Of a stretch of 64,000 nt of DNA, positions 51,965-60,483 are shown in pieces (positions within the stretch are counted from its first letter, which is position 1; each line of letters begins with the position of its first letter). The DNA comes from Lederbergia sp. NSJ-179 (lineage in GTDB: Bacteria; Bacillota; Bacilli; Bacillales; Bacillaceae_C). The stretch is from the NCBI RefSeq assembly GCF_022867885.1, contig NZ_JALIFP010000018.1:1-64000 (forward strand). The letters are read 5' to 3'. The notes under the pieces are model-generated. The model did not search any database. It was given only the letters and a program-made list of their open reading frames with translations, and had not been told where the DNA came from. Position numbers and translations under genes: made by a program.

Positions 51965-52768
51965 TTACCCTCCTTGTACAACCACTCTTTTTAATGCTTT
52001 TTTAATACAAAACTGTCCTATGAACACAAGTAAGACGAGCCAAATCAGTTGAATACATATCCCCTCTACGGCCTCTCCATGTGAAATATGTCCAGAATAA
52101 ACACGAAAAGGAAAATCGGCTGTGAATCGGAAAGGAAGCAAATAGGCAATTTTCTGCAACCATTCTGGCATAAAGGGAATAGGGATTGTTAAGCCCGCAA
52201 AAAAGTCGCCAATAATACTGAACATAAGTAATGAACCAGTGGGCGACATCGTAAGAAATACAGAAATATATATCAGCATCGAAATCGAGATCATAAGCAA
52301 TAATCCCAAAAGCAAAGCTAGTATAAATAATAGTGAGGTAGTTCCATTTTCTGGTAGGGTCATTTTATAAGGCTGTGGTAATAAAAAAGCAACAATTAAG
52401 ATTGGAAAGCTACGTAGAATGGCACTTGCTAAACGTTGAGCTAATAATTTTGCGTACCAAAAACCATAAATATCACAAGGTCGACACAGCTCATAAGCAA
52501 TATTTCCAGTCGTGATTAACTCAAATAATTCGTTATCGCGAAACCATAACATGACAAACGCTAAGAATGATTGCTGAAGCCAAAGATAAGTAATTAATTC
52601 TTTTAATGACATAGGTGGTGACTGGATGGCATGTTCGTAGAAAGCTTCGAAAATCATAATATACATAAAGCCCCAAAAAAATTGTGTTGCCACTCCAGCA
52701 AAAGCAGCGGTTCGATATTGCAGGCCAGTTTGCAGCTTCAATCGTAAAACCGAGATATAGGCATTCAT
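51965..52768 (-). CDS. ABC-2-type permease, first subunit
   Basis: A 267-residue six-helix permease (G-V-A-T-Q-F-F-W-G-F-M-Y-I-M-I-F, W-L-Q-Q-S-F-L-A-F-V-M-L-W-F-R-D-N-E-L-F-E-L-I-T-T-G-N-I). The T-G-N-I-A-Y-E-L-C-R-P motif matches COG4587 partners of the preceding type. Its ATG overlaps the ATPase stop (ATGA). Middle gene of the exporter operon. Confidence 0.82.
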   Translation of the reverse strand: MNAYISVLRLKLQTGLQYRTAAFAGVATQFFWGFMYIMIFEAFYEHAIQSPPMSLKELITYLWLQQSFLAFVMLWFRDNELFELITTGNIAYELCRPCDIYGFWYAKLLAQRLASAILRSFPILIVAFLLPQPYKMTLPENGTTSLLFILALLLGLLLMISISMLIYISVFLTMSPTGSLLMFSIIGDFFAGLTIPIPFMPEWLQKIAYLLPFRFTADFPFRVYSGHISHGEAVEGICIQLIWLVLLVFIGQFCIKKALKRVVVQGG

Positions 52769-53742
52769 AGCTGGTACTCCTCATACAGCTGGACAATCAG
52801 ATCTTCAATCGGTTGTTCTTTTATGGAGATATCTAGTATATTCACTTGGTCTGATAGTTGAGAAATGATGTCAGATATCTTTATTTTTTCAGAATCGACA
52901 GATAACACTGCTCTTTCTGCTGCTTGTGAGAGTACGGTTGCCCCGATCATGTTAAATGGCTGTGATTGTTTTTGATAATCAATGGTGACAATTTTATGCC
53001 CTCCATATCGTTTGCGTAATTCTCGTAACTTGCCATCATATAATAGACTCCCTTTCCCGATTAATAGGACGCGATCTGCCAACGCTTCAATATCGTTCAT
53101 ATCATGGGTTGTTAAAAGAACGGTTACCCCCTTTTCCTTATTAATCGTTTGAATGAATTTTCGGACGGCAATTTTTGAATGAGCATCAAGCCCAATCGTT
53201 GGTTCATCCAAAAATAAGATTTTGGGGCTATGCAAGAGGGAAGCAGCAATTTCACAGCGCATCCTCTGCCCTAAACTGAGTTGGCGCACAGGTGTAAAGA
53301 TGAGATTTTCTAGATCAAGGGTTTCGACTAGTAAGGCAATATTCGCTTTATATTCTGCTTGAGTAATTTTGTAAATATCCCGAAGAAGTTCGAATGAATC
53401 GATAACAGGAACGTCCCACCATAATTGCGACCTTTGCCCAAAAACAACTCCTATATTTTTGACATATTGCATCCGCTCTTTCCATGGGGTATAATTCATG
53501 ATTTGGCAAGAACCTTGATCCGGAACCAAGATCCCGCTCATGATTTTAATCGTTGTTGATTTCCCTGCTCCGTTTGGACCAATATAGCCAACAATTTCCC
53601 CTTGTGGAATCGAAAAAGAAAGATCGCGAAGTGCGTGAACAACGGTATGTTCACGATGAAAAAGCGCCTTCACAGAGCTCCTTAAACCATTCGAGCGTTT
53701 GGCGACCTTAAAAGATTTAGATAAGCCTTTTATTTCAATCAA
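52765..53742 (-). CDS. ABC exporter ATPase (daunorubicin-type)
   Basis: A 325-residue ATPase. Walker A is G-P-N-G-A-G-K-S (55-62), signature L-S-L-G-Q-R-M-R (about 155-162), Walker B I-L-F-L-D-E-P (about 174-180), then the C-terminal regulatory domain typical of DrrA-like proteins. The start is TTG at 53742, ten bases past AGGGAGG. That ribosome-site region is duplicated in tandem (53747-53814). Leads the three-gene exporter operon. Confidence 0.88.
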   Translation of the reverse strand: MIEIKGLSKSFKVAKRSNGLRSSVKALFHREHTVVHALRDLSFSIPQGEIVGYIGPNGAGKSTTIKIMSGILVPDQGSCQIMNYTPWKERMQYVKNIGVVFGQRSQLWWDVPVIDSFELLRDIYKITQAEYKANIALLVETLDLENLIFTPVRQLSLGQRMRCEIAASLLHSPKILFLDEPTIGLDAHSKIAVRKFIQTINKEKGVTVLLTTHDMNDIEALADRVLLIGKGSLLYDGKLRELRKRYGGHKIVTIDYQKQSQPFNMIGATVLSQAAERAVLSVDSEKIKISDIISQLSDQVNILDISIKEQPIEDLIVQLYEEYQL

Positions 53743-53746
53743 CTAC

Positions 53747-53814
53747 ATTCAACCTCCCTTTATAGAAGAATCAGAAAAAAATTCAACCTCCCTTTATAGA
53801 AGAATCAGAAAAAA
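53747..53814. repeat. 34-bp tandem duplication covering a ribosome site
   Basis: Two identical 34-base units (53747-53780 and 53781-53814), each including the minus-strand AGGGAGG of the exporter ATPase. The inner copy sits at normal spacing; the outer lies 34 bases further upstream. Confidence 0.9.
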
Positions 53815-53871
53815 AGATAATATCACTCTATCAGCTGTTTGTCAATTTGTATTTTTCAGAAGTTTTCCATA

Positions 53872-53899
53872 AAAAAAGAACTGTCGTTTAAACAGCTCC
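53872..53899 (-). terminator. Intrinsic terminator of the MFS transporter
   Basis: On the minus strand AGCTGT and ACAGTT pair (one G-T) around a TTAAACG loop, followed by TCTTTTTTT, ten bases past the stop codon. Confidence 0.65.
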
Positions 53900-53909
53900 A
53901 GCTAAAACC

Positions 53910-55112
53910 TTAATTTGCAAGTCCTTTGCTTCTATTTTTTGTTTTGATTAAAAGATAAAGATATAAAACGATGGATAACATGACTGATCCGGCCGATGTT
54001 ATATAAATGACATTATAGCCATACAGAAAAGCTAATTGTCCAAACGTCATTGCCCCTAGTCCGACACCTAAATCAAAGAAAGAAAAGAATGTGGCATTCG
54101 CCATCCCCTTTCGGTTAGATGGAGCTTGATCAATTGCCCATGCCTGCAAGGCCGGTTGAACACTTCCAAATCCTAGTCCATATAATGCAGCCGCTATAAG
54201 CATAACCGTTATATTAGGTAGCCAAGCTAGCAAGATCATCGCAATAAATACCAAGACAGTACCAGGGAGAAAAACAAATAGATGCCCTTTCCTGTCGTAG
54301 ATTTTTCCCGCAAATGTTCGAGATATCATTAAAAAAAGTGCGTAGACCAAAAAATAAAACTCAATACCTGAAATATGTTTTTCCGTCGCATATAGTGGGA
54401 GAAATGAAGCGATCCCCCCAAATGTCACTGTGATAAAAAATAGTAACAAAGATGGTTGTATAGCGGATTTCTCAAATATATCAAATTTAGGAACAGCCGC
54501 TTTATTGGGTGATTCTTCTACTTTCTTATAGTGAATTTGGGAAGAAAGCAACAATGCGGCAAGCCCCATCCCGCCACAAATTAAAAATAGGTGGGAAAAC
54601 GAGATAACGCCAGCAAGGGTTAAACCTAAAGATGGACCGAAGGCAAGAGCTAGATTCCCAGATAAGCCGAAATAGCCCATGCCCTCCCCACGGCGTTTCG
54701 CCGGAATTAAATCGGTGGCAATCGTCCCGCTCGCCGTAGTAGAGAATCCCCATCCTACGCCTTGAATAATCCGCATAACAAGTAATAAAGCCATGCTGCC
54801 TATAAATGAATAGGATCCCACGGATAGAATAAACACACATAATCCGAACATATAAACAAAACGCCGGCCTTTTGATTCTAAAGAATGACCAGCATACGGA
54901 CGGAATAATAAGGCGGAAAACGTGAAGATCCCAACAATAATCCCGATCATTTGATCACTGCCACCTAGTTCCTTCACAAAAATAGGCAGGGTTGGCAATG
55001 TCATTTGAAACCCGAGAAAAATAAAAAAATTGGCCAAGCAGATTAAAACAAAATCCCTTGTCCATATTTTCTCCAGTTTCTCTGTCCCCTGTATCTTTGC
55101 TTGTGAATCCAT
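53910..55112 (-). CDS. MFS drug/metabolite efflux transporter
   Basis: A 400-residue twelve-helix MFS protein. The N-terminal cytosolic end is followed by F-V-L-I-C-L-A-N-F-F-I-F-L-G-F-Q-M-T-L-P-T-L-P, the motif A-like G-H-S-L-E-S-K-G-R-R (about 75-84) and motif C-like G-L-S-G-N-L-A-L-A-F-G-P-S-L-G (about 145-159), which favours proton-driven efflux. Substrate unknown. It sits behind the ABC exporter but has its own terminator. Confidence 0.82.
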   Translation of the reverse strand: MDSQAKIQGTEKLEKIWTRDFVLICLANFFIFLGFQMTLPTLPIFVKELGGSDQMIGIIVGIFTFSALLFRPYAGHSLESKGRRFVYMFGLCVFILSVGSYSFIGSMALLLVMRIIQGVGWGFSTTASGTIATDLIPAKRRGEGMGYFGLSGNLALAFGPSLGLTLAGVISFSHLFLICGGMGLAALLLSSQIHYKKVEESPNKAAVPKFDIFEKSAIQPSLLLFFITVTFGGIASFLPLYATEKHISGIEFYFLVYALFLMISRTFAGKIYDRKGHLFVFLPGTVLVFIAMILLAWLPNITVMLIAAALYGLGFGSVQPALQAWAIDQAPSNRKGMANATFFSFFDLGVGLGAMTFGQLAFLYGYNVIYITSAGSVMLSIVLYLYLLIKTKNRSKGLAN

Positions 55113-55410
55113 GTCAGTCTCCCTCTCTTTGCCTCAATAAAGAAGTATTTAGTTAACTTTTATTCTAACATATGTATGTAATATTATTAAATGTGTCAAA
55201 AGCTAGGTTCCTTGGAACTCGTTTGTTGTTTGACAGCTTCTATCAAAACATTTAGCTTCCCGAAACAACTTTCAGATTATATCATATATAATCCTATGAG
55301 TCTAGTTTGAATGGAGATTTTCCAATAGGACAGGTAGAACGTCAGTAAGGTTGCAGAACCCCAATGAGGAAATCGGCTCCCCCATTCTTTTTTTCATAGG
55401 CTCTAATAAT
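55113..55410. other. Intergenic region without recognised gene
   Basis: About 300 bases before the SleL-like terminator. Contains only A/T-rich sequence that could hold the MFS promoter (TAACATATGTATGTAATATT near 55166) and a decayed C/T-rich stretch. No open frame with a ribosome site. Confidence 0.4.
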
Positions 55411-55443
55411 AAAAATGGCTTGGAGCTATTCCAAGCCATTTTT
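55411..55443 (-). terminator. Strong bidirectional terminator
   Basis: AAAAATGGCTTGGA pairs with TCCAAGCCATTTTT around GCTAT. It lies 29 bases past the stop of the SleL-like gene on the minus strand. Confidence 0.88.
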
Positions 55444-55471
55444 ATGGAAGAAAACCGATTGGATCCCTCAT

Positions 55472-56884
55472 CTATAATTTCCGGATCGTAAAATTATCCC
55501 GCAGCACTGGCCAATTTTGCGGGAATGGATTGCCAAGTACCCAATAGCTTATCCCTCTTAGGCCGTATTCTTTCACAACATCATACTTCGCTTGCATACT
55601 TCTCGCGTCTTCAAACCATACTTCATGCCGCTGCCCATTCTCATCCGTATAACGGAAGAATGGCGCTTGATAGGTTTCATTATATTGAATGGCTTCCCCA
55701 TATCTCCTTGCCAACGTTACGCCTTGCTGTGGACTGATCGTACGGGCGGTTGTTCCTTGTACCCATGGAATATTCCAATCCCTTCCATATAGTGGAGCTC
55801 CCATGACAATTTTTTCTCGCGGAATGACTGTTACGGCGTAATCCAAGACATCGCGAACCTTGTTAATCGGTGCAATTGCCCAGGGTCTGCCACCTGCCCA
55901 GCCCCATTCGTAGGTCATCAAAATAATAAAATCGACAATTTGCCCCTGCGCACGATAATCATGTGCTTCATATAAAAGTCCTTGTTGTTCACCACTCTCT
56001 TTTGGTGCAAGTGCCGTTGAAACGGAAAATCCTTCTGGGTGCAAGCGTGAAACAACCTTACGTAAAAATGCATTATAATTTTCCCGATCCTCTGGATAGA
56101 CATATTCAAAATCAATGTTTAATCCCTGATAGCCTTTTGCCTGCATTGTATCTATAATATTCGTGATTAAGGTATCCTGCAATGTCTGATTACGCAGGAT
56201 GGCTGCTGCCAAGTCAGAATCAAATCTACTGTTTCGGAAATTGGTGATAACAAATAATGGCGCCACATTGTTTGCGTGTGCGGCTGCTAGAATGGGCGCA
56301 TCCTGCAACTCTGTGAGGGTACCGTCCTCCCTAACGCTATGCATAAACGGGGATAAGTACGTGAAGTTTCTCCCTAACAAATATATTTCTCCCGCACCTT
56401 GTTCGTTAATCCTAGTTGTATAGGCGTTCACTTCCGTTACAGGTCTCGCTGGTGTTGGTATCCGTAACGTTTGACCAATCCCGATAGCAGATAGATTTGT
56501 TATGTTATTTGCCTGCGCAATCTGATTCACTGTCAATCCATATCGCTGGGCAATCTCCCATAATGTTTCCCCACGTTGTACCACGTGATGTGAGTAAGGA
56601 ATTTGCAATACCTGGCCAATATACAAAATGTTTGGATCTGTAATATTGTTCACCCGCGATAGCTCTTGAATGGATACCCCGTGTTGGCTAGATATCCGCC
56701 ATAAATCGTCCCCACTCTGTACAACGTATTCTTTTCCCGGTTCTGGAATAACGAGCGACTGACCAACGACCAACGCATTTGGATCACTAATCTCATTGGC
56801 TAAAATAATTTGATTTAAATCAGCTCCATACTCCCGGGCAATTTGCCATAAAACATCTCCACTCCGTACCACATGAATCTTCAT
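55472..56884 (-). CDS. sleL: SleL/YaaH-like spore peptidoglycan hydrolase (3 LysM + GH18)
   Basis: A 470-residue protein with three LysM repeats (2-46, 52-96, 98-142; H-V-V-R-S-G-D-V-L-W-Q-I-A, Y-V-V-Q-S-G-D-D-L-W-R-I-S, H-V-V-Q-R-G-E-T-L-W-E-I-A) and a GH18 catalytic domain (about 150-466) whose D-x-E motif is G-L-N-I-D-F-E-Y-V (catalytic Glu about 260). SleL/YaaH enzymes degrade cortex fragments during germination as N-acetylglucosaminidases and sit in the spore without a signal peptide, as here. B. subtilis YaaH has two LysM; the third is unusual. GGAGG precedes ATG. Confidence 0.88.
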   Translation of the reverse strand: MKIHVVRSGDVLWQIAREYGADLNQIILANEISDPNALVVGQSLVIPEPGKEYVVQSGDDLWRISSQHGVSIQELSRVNNITDPNILYIGQVLQIPYSHHVVQRGETLWEIAQRYGLTVNQIAQANNITNLSAIGIGQTLRIPTPARPVTEVNAYTTRINEQGAGEIYLLGRNFTYLSPFMHSVREDGTLTELQDAPILAAAHANNVAPLFVITNFRNSRFDSDLAAAILRNQTLQDTLITNIIDTMQAKGYQGLNIDFEYVYPEDRENYNAFLRKVVSRLHPEGFSVSTALAPKESGEQQGLLYEAHDYRAQGQIVDFIILMTYEWGWAGGRPWAIAPINKVRDVLDYAVTVIPREKIVMGAPLYGRDWNIPWVQGTTARTISPQQGVTLARRYGEAIQYNETYQAPFFRYTDENGQRHEVWFEDARSMQAKYDVVKEYGLRGISYWVLGNPFPQNWPVLRDNFTIRKL

Positions 56885-56950
56885 CTCTCTCTCCTCCCAT
56901 TTTACTATCTATCTATCATGGTATTCATGTGCGTTTGTCCCGGTGCCTAT

Positions 56951-57162
56951 AAGAAAAGCGCAAGCGCCTTGGTCAGCCCCGACAAGCAAATATTCCTGAA
57001 CCTAGGAAGGGTGATCTTTCCCTTCCTAGGTTCAGGGTTATTTAGTGGAACATCGGCTAAAGGCGCGCCGTCCTGGCGCAACGCCGATGGACTCGCATCC
57101 TGCGAGCCTCTCGGGGCTAGGCGCTGGAGCTAGATCCAACACCAGCCAATTTTTATGCTTTC
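56951..57162. repeat. Structured dispersed repeat, type A (copy 2)
   Basis: Same ends and fold as 45669-45880. Outer stem AGCCCCGA/TCGGGGCT; arm 1 here is CTGAACCTAGGAAGGG (56996) with CCCTTCCTAGGTTCAG (57020), wholly different in sequence but fully paired; arm 2 CATCGGC/GCCGATG with inner GCGCC/GGCGC instead of GCCAC/GTGGC; arm 3 CTCGCA-TCC-TGCGAG unchanged. The compensating changes support a selected structure. Confidence 0.88.
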
Positions 57163-57174
57163 CTTTTGAAAAAG

Positions 57175-57217
57175 CCGGAAAAAGACCACAGAGATTTTCA
57201 CAATCTCCATGGACTTT
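57175..57217 (-). terminator. Terminator after the RDD gene
   Basis: AAAGACCACAGAGATT and AATCTCCATGGACTTT pair with three mismatches around a short loop; runs of A and T on both sides allow use on either strand. About 40 bases past the RDD stop codon on the minus strand. Confidence 0.7.
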
Positions 57218-57255
57218 TTTTCAAGTATTCAATGCCGCATTTGTTCTTGTCAATT

Positions 57256-58056
57256 TTACATTTCATACTCCCATTCTTCTTTTAAATGTAAATATATGAC
57301 CAATAGCATATTTTCTAATTCTTGCTTACTTCTATTTTCCATTTCCAGCCCTAATTTCGGAAAAATAATTTGAGCCACTTGTTCGGTCATTTCTAGACGA
57401 TCCTTCACATCTAATTGTTTAAATCGATGGACGTACGTACGGACTAGATTCCAGTCCTTCATGTTGATCGATTTTAAATTCCACTCTTCTAAGGTTATAT
57501 TTTCTTTTGTAAGTCCTCTGGTTTGAATTTCTTTTTCAATGGCAGATTGCTTCTTATTCCTTTTTGCCGTTTCATCATAGACAACGATTGTACCAGCCAA
57601 TAGATCCCCTAGGCGTTTCTTTTTAGGGTGAAAGAAGACCATAAGGAGTCCCACTAGATAATAGGGTAGGGAATCAATGATTAATAATAAATTACGGATT
57701 AAACTAGAAAGGAAGGTAATGCTATGTCCATTTTCCTGGATCACTCGAATGCCCATAATTTTCTTGCCAATTGTTTTCCCTCCCCAAAAAAATTCAAGAA
57801 TAACAAAATAACCATAATTGATAAAAAGAAAAACAATGAGCAGGAGGGCAATAATATAGCCTTGAGCTTGCCAAAAAAAGCTCGAGTCAGGAAAGGCAAA
57901 ATAGAGAAGAACACCCACAATCATAAGCACAAGATTACATACAGTTAAAATGGCATTATCAATAATATAAGCTACGGCTCTTGAGCCTATTCCCGCCAAT
58001 TGAAATTGCAGGGAAATGTATTCAGGTGTTTTAATTCCAATATTTTCCTGGTCCAT
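57256..58056 (-). CDS. RDD-family membrane protein
   Basis: A 266-residue protein. The RDD domain (residues about 18-160) has L-A-G-I-G-S-R-A-V-A-Y-I-I-D-N (Arg-Asp pair), four helices, and W-G-G-K-T-I-G-K-K-I-M-G-I-R-V. The last 100 residues are a charged cytosolic tail. RDD proteins are poorly understood, some act as sodium/proton antiporters. It faces the divergent SpoIIM-like gene 110 bases away; the pair flanks the MoxR cluster. Confidence 0.82.
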   Translation of the reverse strand: MDQENIGIKTPEYISLQFQLAGIGSRAVAYIIDNAILTVCNLVLMIVGVLLYFAFPDSSFFWQAQGYIIALLLIVFLFINYGYFVILEFFWGGKTIGKKIMGIRVIQENGHSITFLSSLIRNLLLIIDSLPYYLVGLLMVFFHPKKKRLGDLLAGTIVVYDETAKRNKKQSAIEKEIQTRGLTKENITLEEWNLKSINMKDWNLVRTYVHRFKQLDVKDRLEMTEQVAQIIFPKLGLEMENRSKQELENMLLVIYLHLKEEWEYEM

Positions 58057-58166
58057 TGGGATACCTCCAAAGACTTATTTTTGCGAAAGTGTTTCTATTT
58101 ATCTAAAACATTATTATAATAATAAGCATTGATTCTGTTTACAAAAGAATTGGCAGGTGCAAATAT

Positions 58167-59147
58167 ATGAATATCAAACAGTTTACCCAGCAACATCGTG
58201 ATAACTGGAAAGAGCTTGAACATTTAACAGCGATAATCGGTAAAAGTAAAAAGAATATTACGGCAAAATCAATGAAGCAATTCTACAGTTTATATCAAAA
58301 AGCTTCACAAAATCTTTCCTATAGCCAAACAAATTTTCCCAATGAAGAGTTGACAGGTTATCTTAATGAGCTGGTCTCAAGAGCCCATAATGTATTATAT
58401 AAAGATCAAACGACAAGCATGGGCCAGTTCCTCCATTTTTTCACGACTACCTTCGTTGGCCTAATACTAGAGCAATGGAAAGCCATCGTAGTCGCAATGG
58501 CCTTGTTCACTTTAGGATTGCTTGGAAGCTTCTTCTCTGTCATTGCAGACCCGCTTCATATCTATACGATTCTTCCTGATGACATGGCGCATAGCGTTGA
58601 TCCCAATCAATTAGGCAGCGGTGATGGGGGAGTGGACTCCCCCACGATGTCTGCCTCTATTATGACGAATAATATTCAGGTTGCTTTTCTCGCCTTTGCG
58701 GGTGGCATCACTTTGGGAATATTAACGGTCTATGTGATGGTCTATAATGGAATCATTGTCGGGGCTCTTGCCGGCCTCTTTTGGACCCACGGAAAATCGT
58801 ATGATTTCTGGGCTTATATCGTCCCCCATGGGATGATTGAACTAACCGCTATTTTCATTGCTGGCGGTGCAGGAATGCTCATGGGATACAAGATTTTCGT
58901 ACCAGGTGCGTATTCAAGAGGATTCCAGTTAAAAAAACAAGCGATTCGTTCGATTCAATTGATTATTGGAACCATCCCTTTATTTATTATTGCCGGAGTG
59001 ATCGAAGGCTATATCACCCCGACTGCCATCTCATTAGAAGCAAAATATTTTGTTGCCATCCTTACGATCATTGGATTAATTTTATATATTTTGATTGGAA
59101 AACAGTTGTTTAATCGTCAACAAGCTACAAAAGGTGTCGATTCATAA
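58167..59147 (+). CDS. SpoIIM-family (COG1300) membrane protein
   Basis: A 326-residue protein with an N-terminal soluble helical part (1-95) and about six helices. A-F-A-G-G-I-T-L-G-I-L-T-V-Y-V-M-V-Y-N-G-I-I-V-G and P-H-G-M-I-E-L-T-A-I-F-I-A-G-G-A-G are the family signature. Sporulation SpoIIM itself is about 215 residues and works with SpoIIP/IID; this longer type is found beside RDD/MoxR/DUF58 genes in non-sporulating bacteria too. The ATG is preceded by a weak GGCAGGTG site. Its 3' end overlaps that of the convergent DUF58 gene by 23 bases. Confidence 0.8.
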   Translation: MNIKQFTQQHRDNWKELEHLTAIIGKSKKNITAKSMKQFYSLYQKASQNLSYSQTNFPNEELTGYLNELVSRAHNVLYKDQTTSMGQFLHFFTTTFVGLILEQWKAIVVAMALFTLGLLGSFFSVIADPLHIYTILPDDMAHSVDPNQLGSGDGGVDSPTMSASIMTNNIQVAFLAFAGGITLGILTVYVMVYNGIIVGALAGLFWTHGKSYDFWAYIVPHGMIELTAIFIAGGAGMLMGYKIFVPGAYSRGFQLKKQAIRSIQLIIGTIPLFIIAGVIEGYITPTAISLEAKYFVAILTIIGLILYILIGKQLFNRQQATKGVDS

Positions 59148-60483
59148 TATCAATATAATGGGATACAGCCGCTGTTGCTAAGTACTCTCCTCGAGCCTCC
59201 GTCATTTGGAGGCCTTGGCTTTCCCACTTCCTTTTTGCTTTCTGCTTAAAAAGAATCTCCTGCTGGGCAATACTTTTTTCCATCGCAATCTTTACATAGT
59301 TTGGAGTTATTTTGGCCTTTTCGATTAAATGGATATCTTCAATCCCGATCATAAGAAATAAATGGCGTCTTCTCAGCCGCTTTAAATAGATAAGCGTATG
59401 CTCTTCATGTAAAAACGTGCGAATATCGCTAAATAATAAAAGCAAACTTCTTTTTTTCTGCATCGTATCTAAGAAAGAAAATACGGATCCATAATTGGAT
59501 TCAACGGCATCAACATGCAAATCATAAAGAGAATGAAGAATGGTTTGTAAATGTTCCATTCCTTTTGCAGGTGGAATATATTTTTTCACTTCTTTAGAGA
59601 AGGCAAGGACGGACACATAATCCCCCTTTTTTAACGCTGCTGCGGCGACCGTAATTGATGCCTCGAGTGTTTTTTCTAACTTATTACCAGTCTCAAGCTC
59701 AGCCCCCATGATCCGACCGCAATCAATTAAAATGGTCATATATTTACCATGCTCTGGTTCATATTCATTTGTCATCAATTCTTGCAACTTTGCCGTTTGA
59801 CGCCAATTGACTTTGCGGGGATCATCCCCGACAACATAACTCCTTATTTGAGCAAAATCCCCCATTCCACTTTGGTATTTTCTGATTTTCTCTCCTTCAT
59901 ATAACAAAAATTTCTGGGCATCCTCCAAAAACGACCTTGTCTCTGTTAAATCAGGAATCACTTTTATCGTCTGTTCTAAATCAACGAGCATCTGCTTTTC
60001 CCATAATCCCAATAGACTTCGATAACGAAAATATAAATGTTTGATTTCATATTTTCCTCTTACAGTACCAGTTGTCTCATACGATATTTGGCTTTTTTCC
60101 CCTTTGCCGATATTCCCACGGACAGGGAAAGGGCGCCCGAATGATAATGGTAAGCCATCCACAAAAGAGTATGTAAAAGCAAAAGGGGAAGTGTTGTTTA
60201 TTTCAATGGTCATCTCGTATGAGAGCCCACGTTCTAATTCCTCTGTCATTGTCCGTTCAAATTGAATTTGCTTTCGTTTAGGGGAAAAGAAGAGATCAAT
60301 CAAACTAAGTAAAAGAACAAGTACATTAATCCCGATGACAAAATTCCAAGCAATCCCCCAAAAACTGAATAACCATAAAACAATACTTAATAAAACGAAA
60401 ATCATGAGTAATCTTTTCGATGGTAAAATTCCTTTATCTTGGAACAGGAACCGACCCCACCAACTCTTGGATGACCTGATCAA
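59125..60483 (-). CDS. DUF58 protein (vWA-like)
   Basis: A 452-residue protein with two N-terminal transmembrane helices (about 25-65) and the DUF58 core near 205-265 (Y-Q-S-G-M-G-D-F-A-Q-I-R-S-Y-V-V-G-D-D-P-R-K-V-N-W) leading into a von Willebrand A-type fold with T-I-L-I-D-C-G-R. DUF58 proteins partner MoxR ATPases as chaperone or metal-insertion assemblies. TTG start at 60483 with GGAGGGAGC five bases before; it overlaps the MoxR end by 50 bases, unusually long coupling. Confidence 0.82.
   Translation of the reverse strand: MIRSSKSWWGRFLFQDKGILPSKRLLMIFVLLSIVLWLFSFWGIAWNFVIGINVLVLLLSLIDLFFSPKRKQIQFERTMTEELERGLSYEMTIEINNTSPFAFTYSFVDGLPLSFGRPFPVRGNIGKGEKSQISYETTGTVRGKYEIKHLYFRYRSLLGLWEKQMLVDLEQTIKVIPDLTETRSFLEDAQKFLLYEGEKIRKYQSGMGDFAQIRSYVVGDDPRKVNWRQTAKLQELMTNEYEPEHGKYMTILIDCGRIMGAELETGNKLEKTLEASITVAAAALKKGDYVSVLAFSKEVKKYIPPAKGMEHLQTILHSLYDLHVDAVESNYGSVFSFLDTMQKKRSLLLLFSDIRTFLHEEHTLIYLKRLRRRHLFLMIGIEDIHLIEKAKITPNYVKIAMEKSIAQQEILFKQKAKRKWESQGLQMTEARGEYLATAAVSHYIDIMNRHLL

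Noticed and set aside
53747-53814. CRISPR-like repeat
   Set aside because: Only two adjacent units without spacers; a simple tandem duplication.
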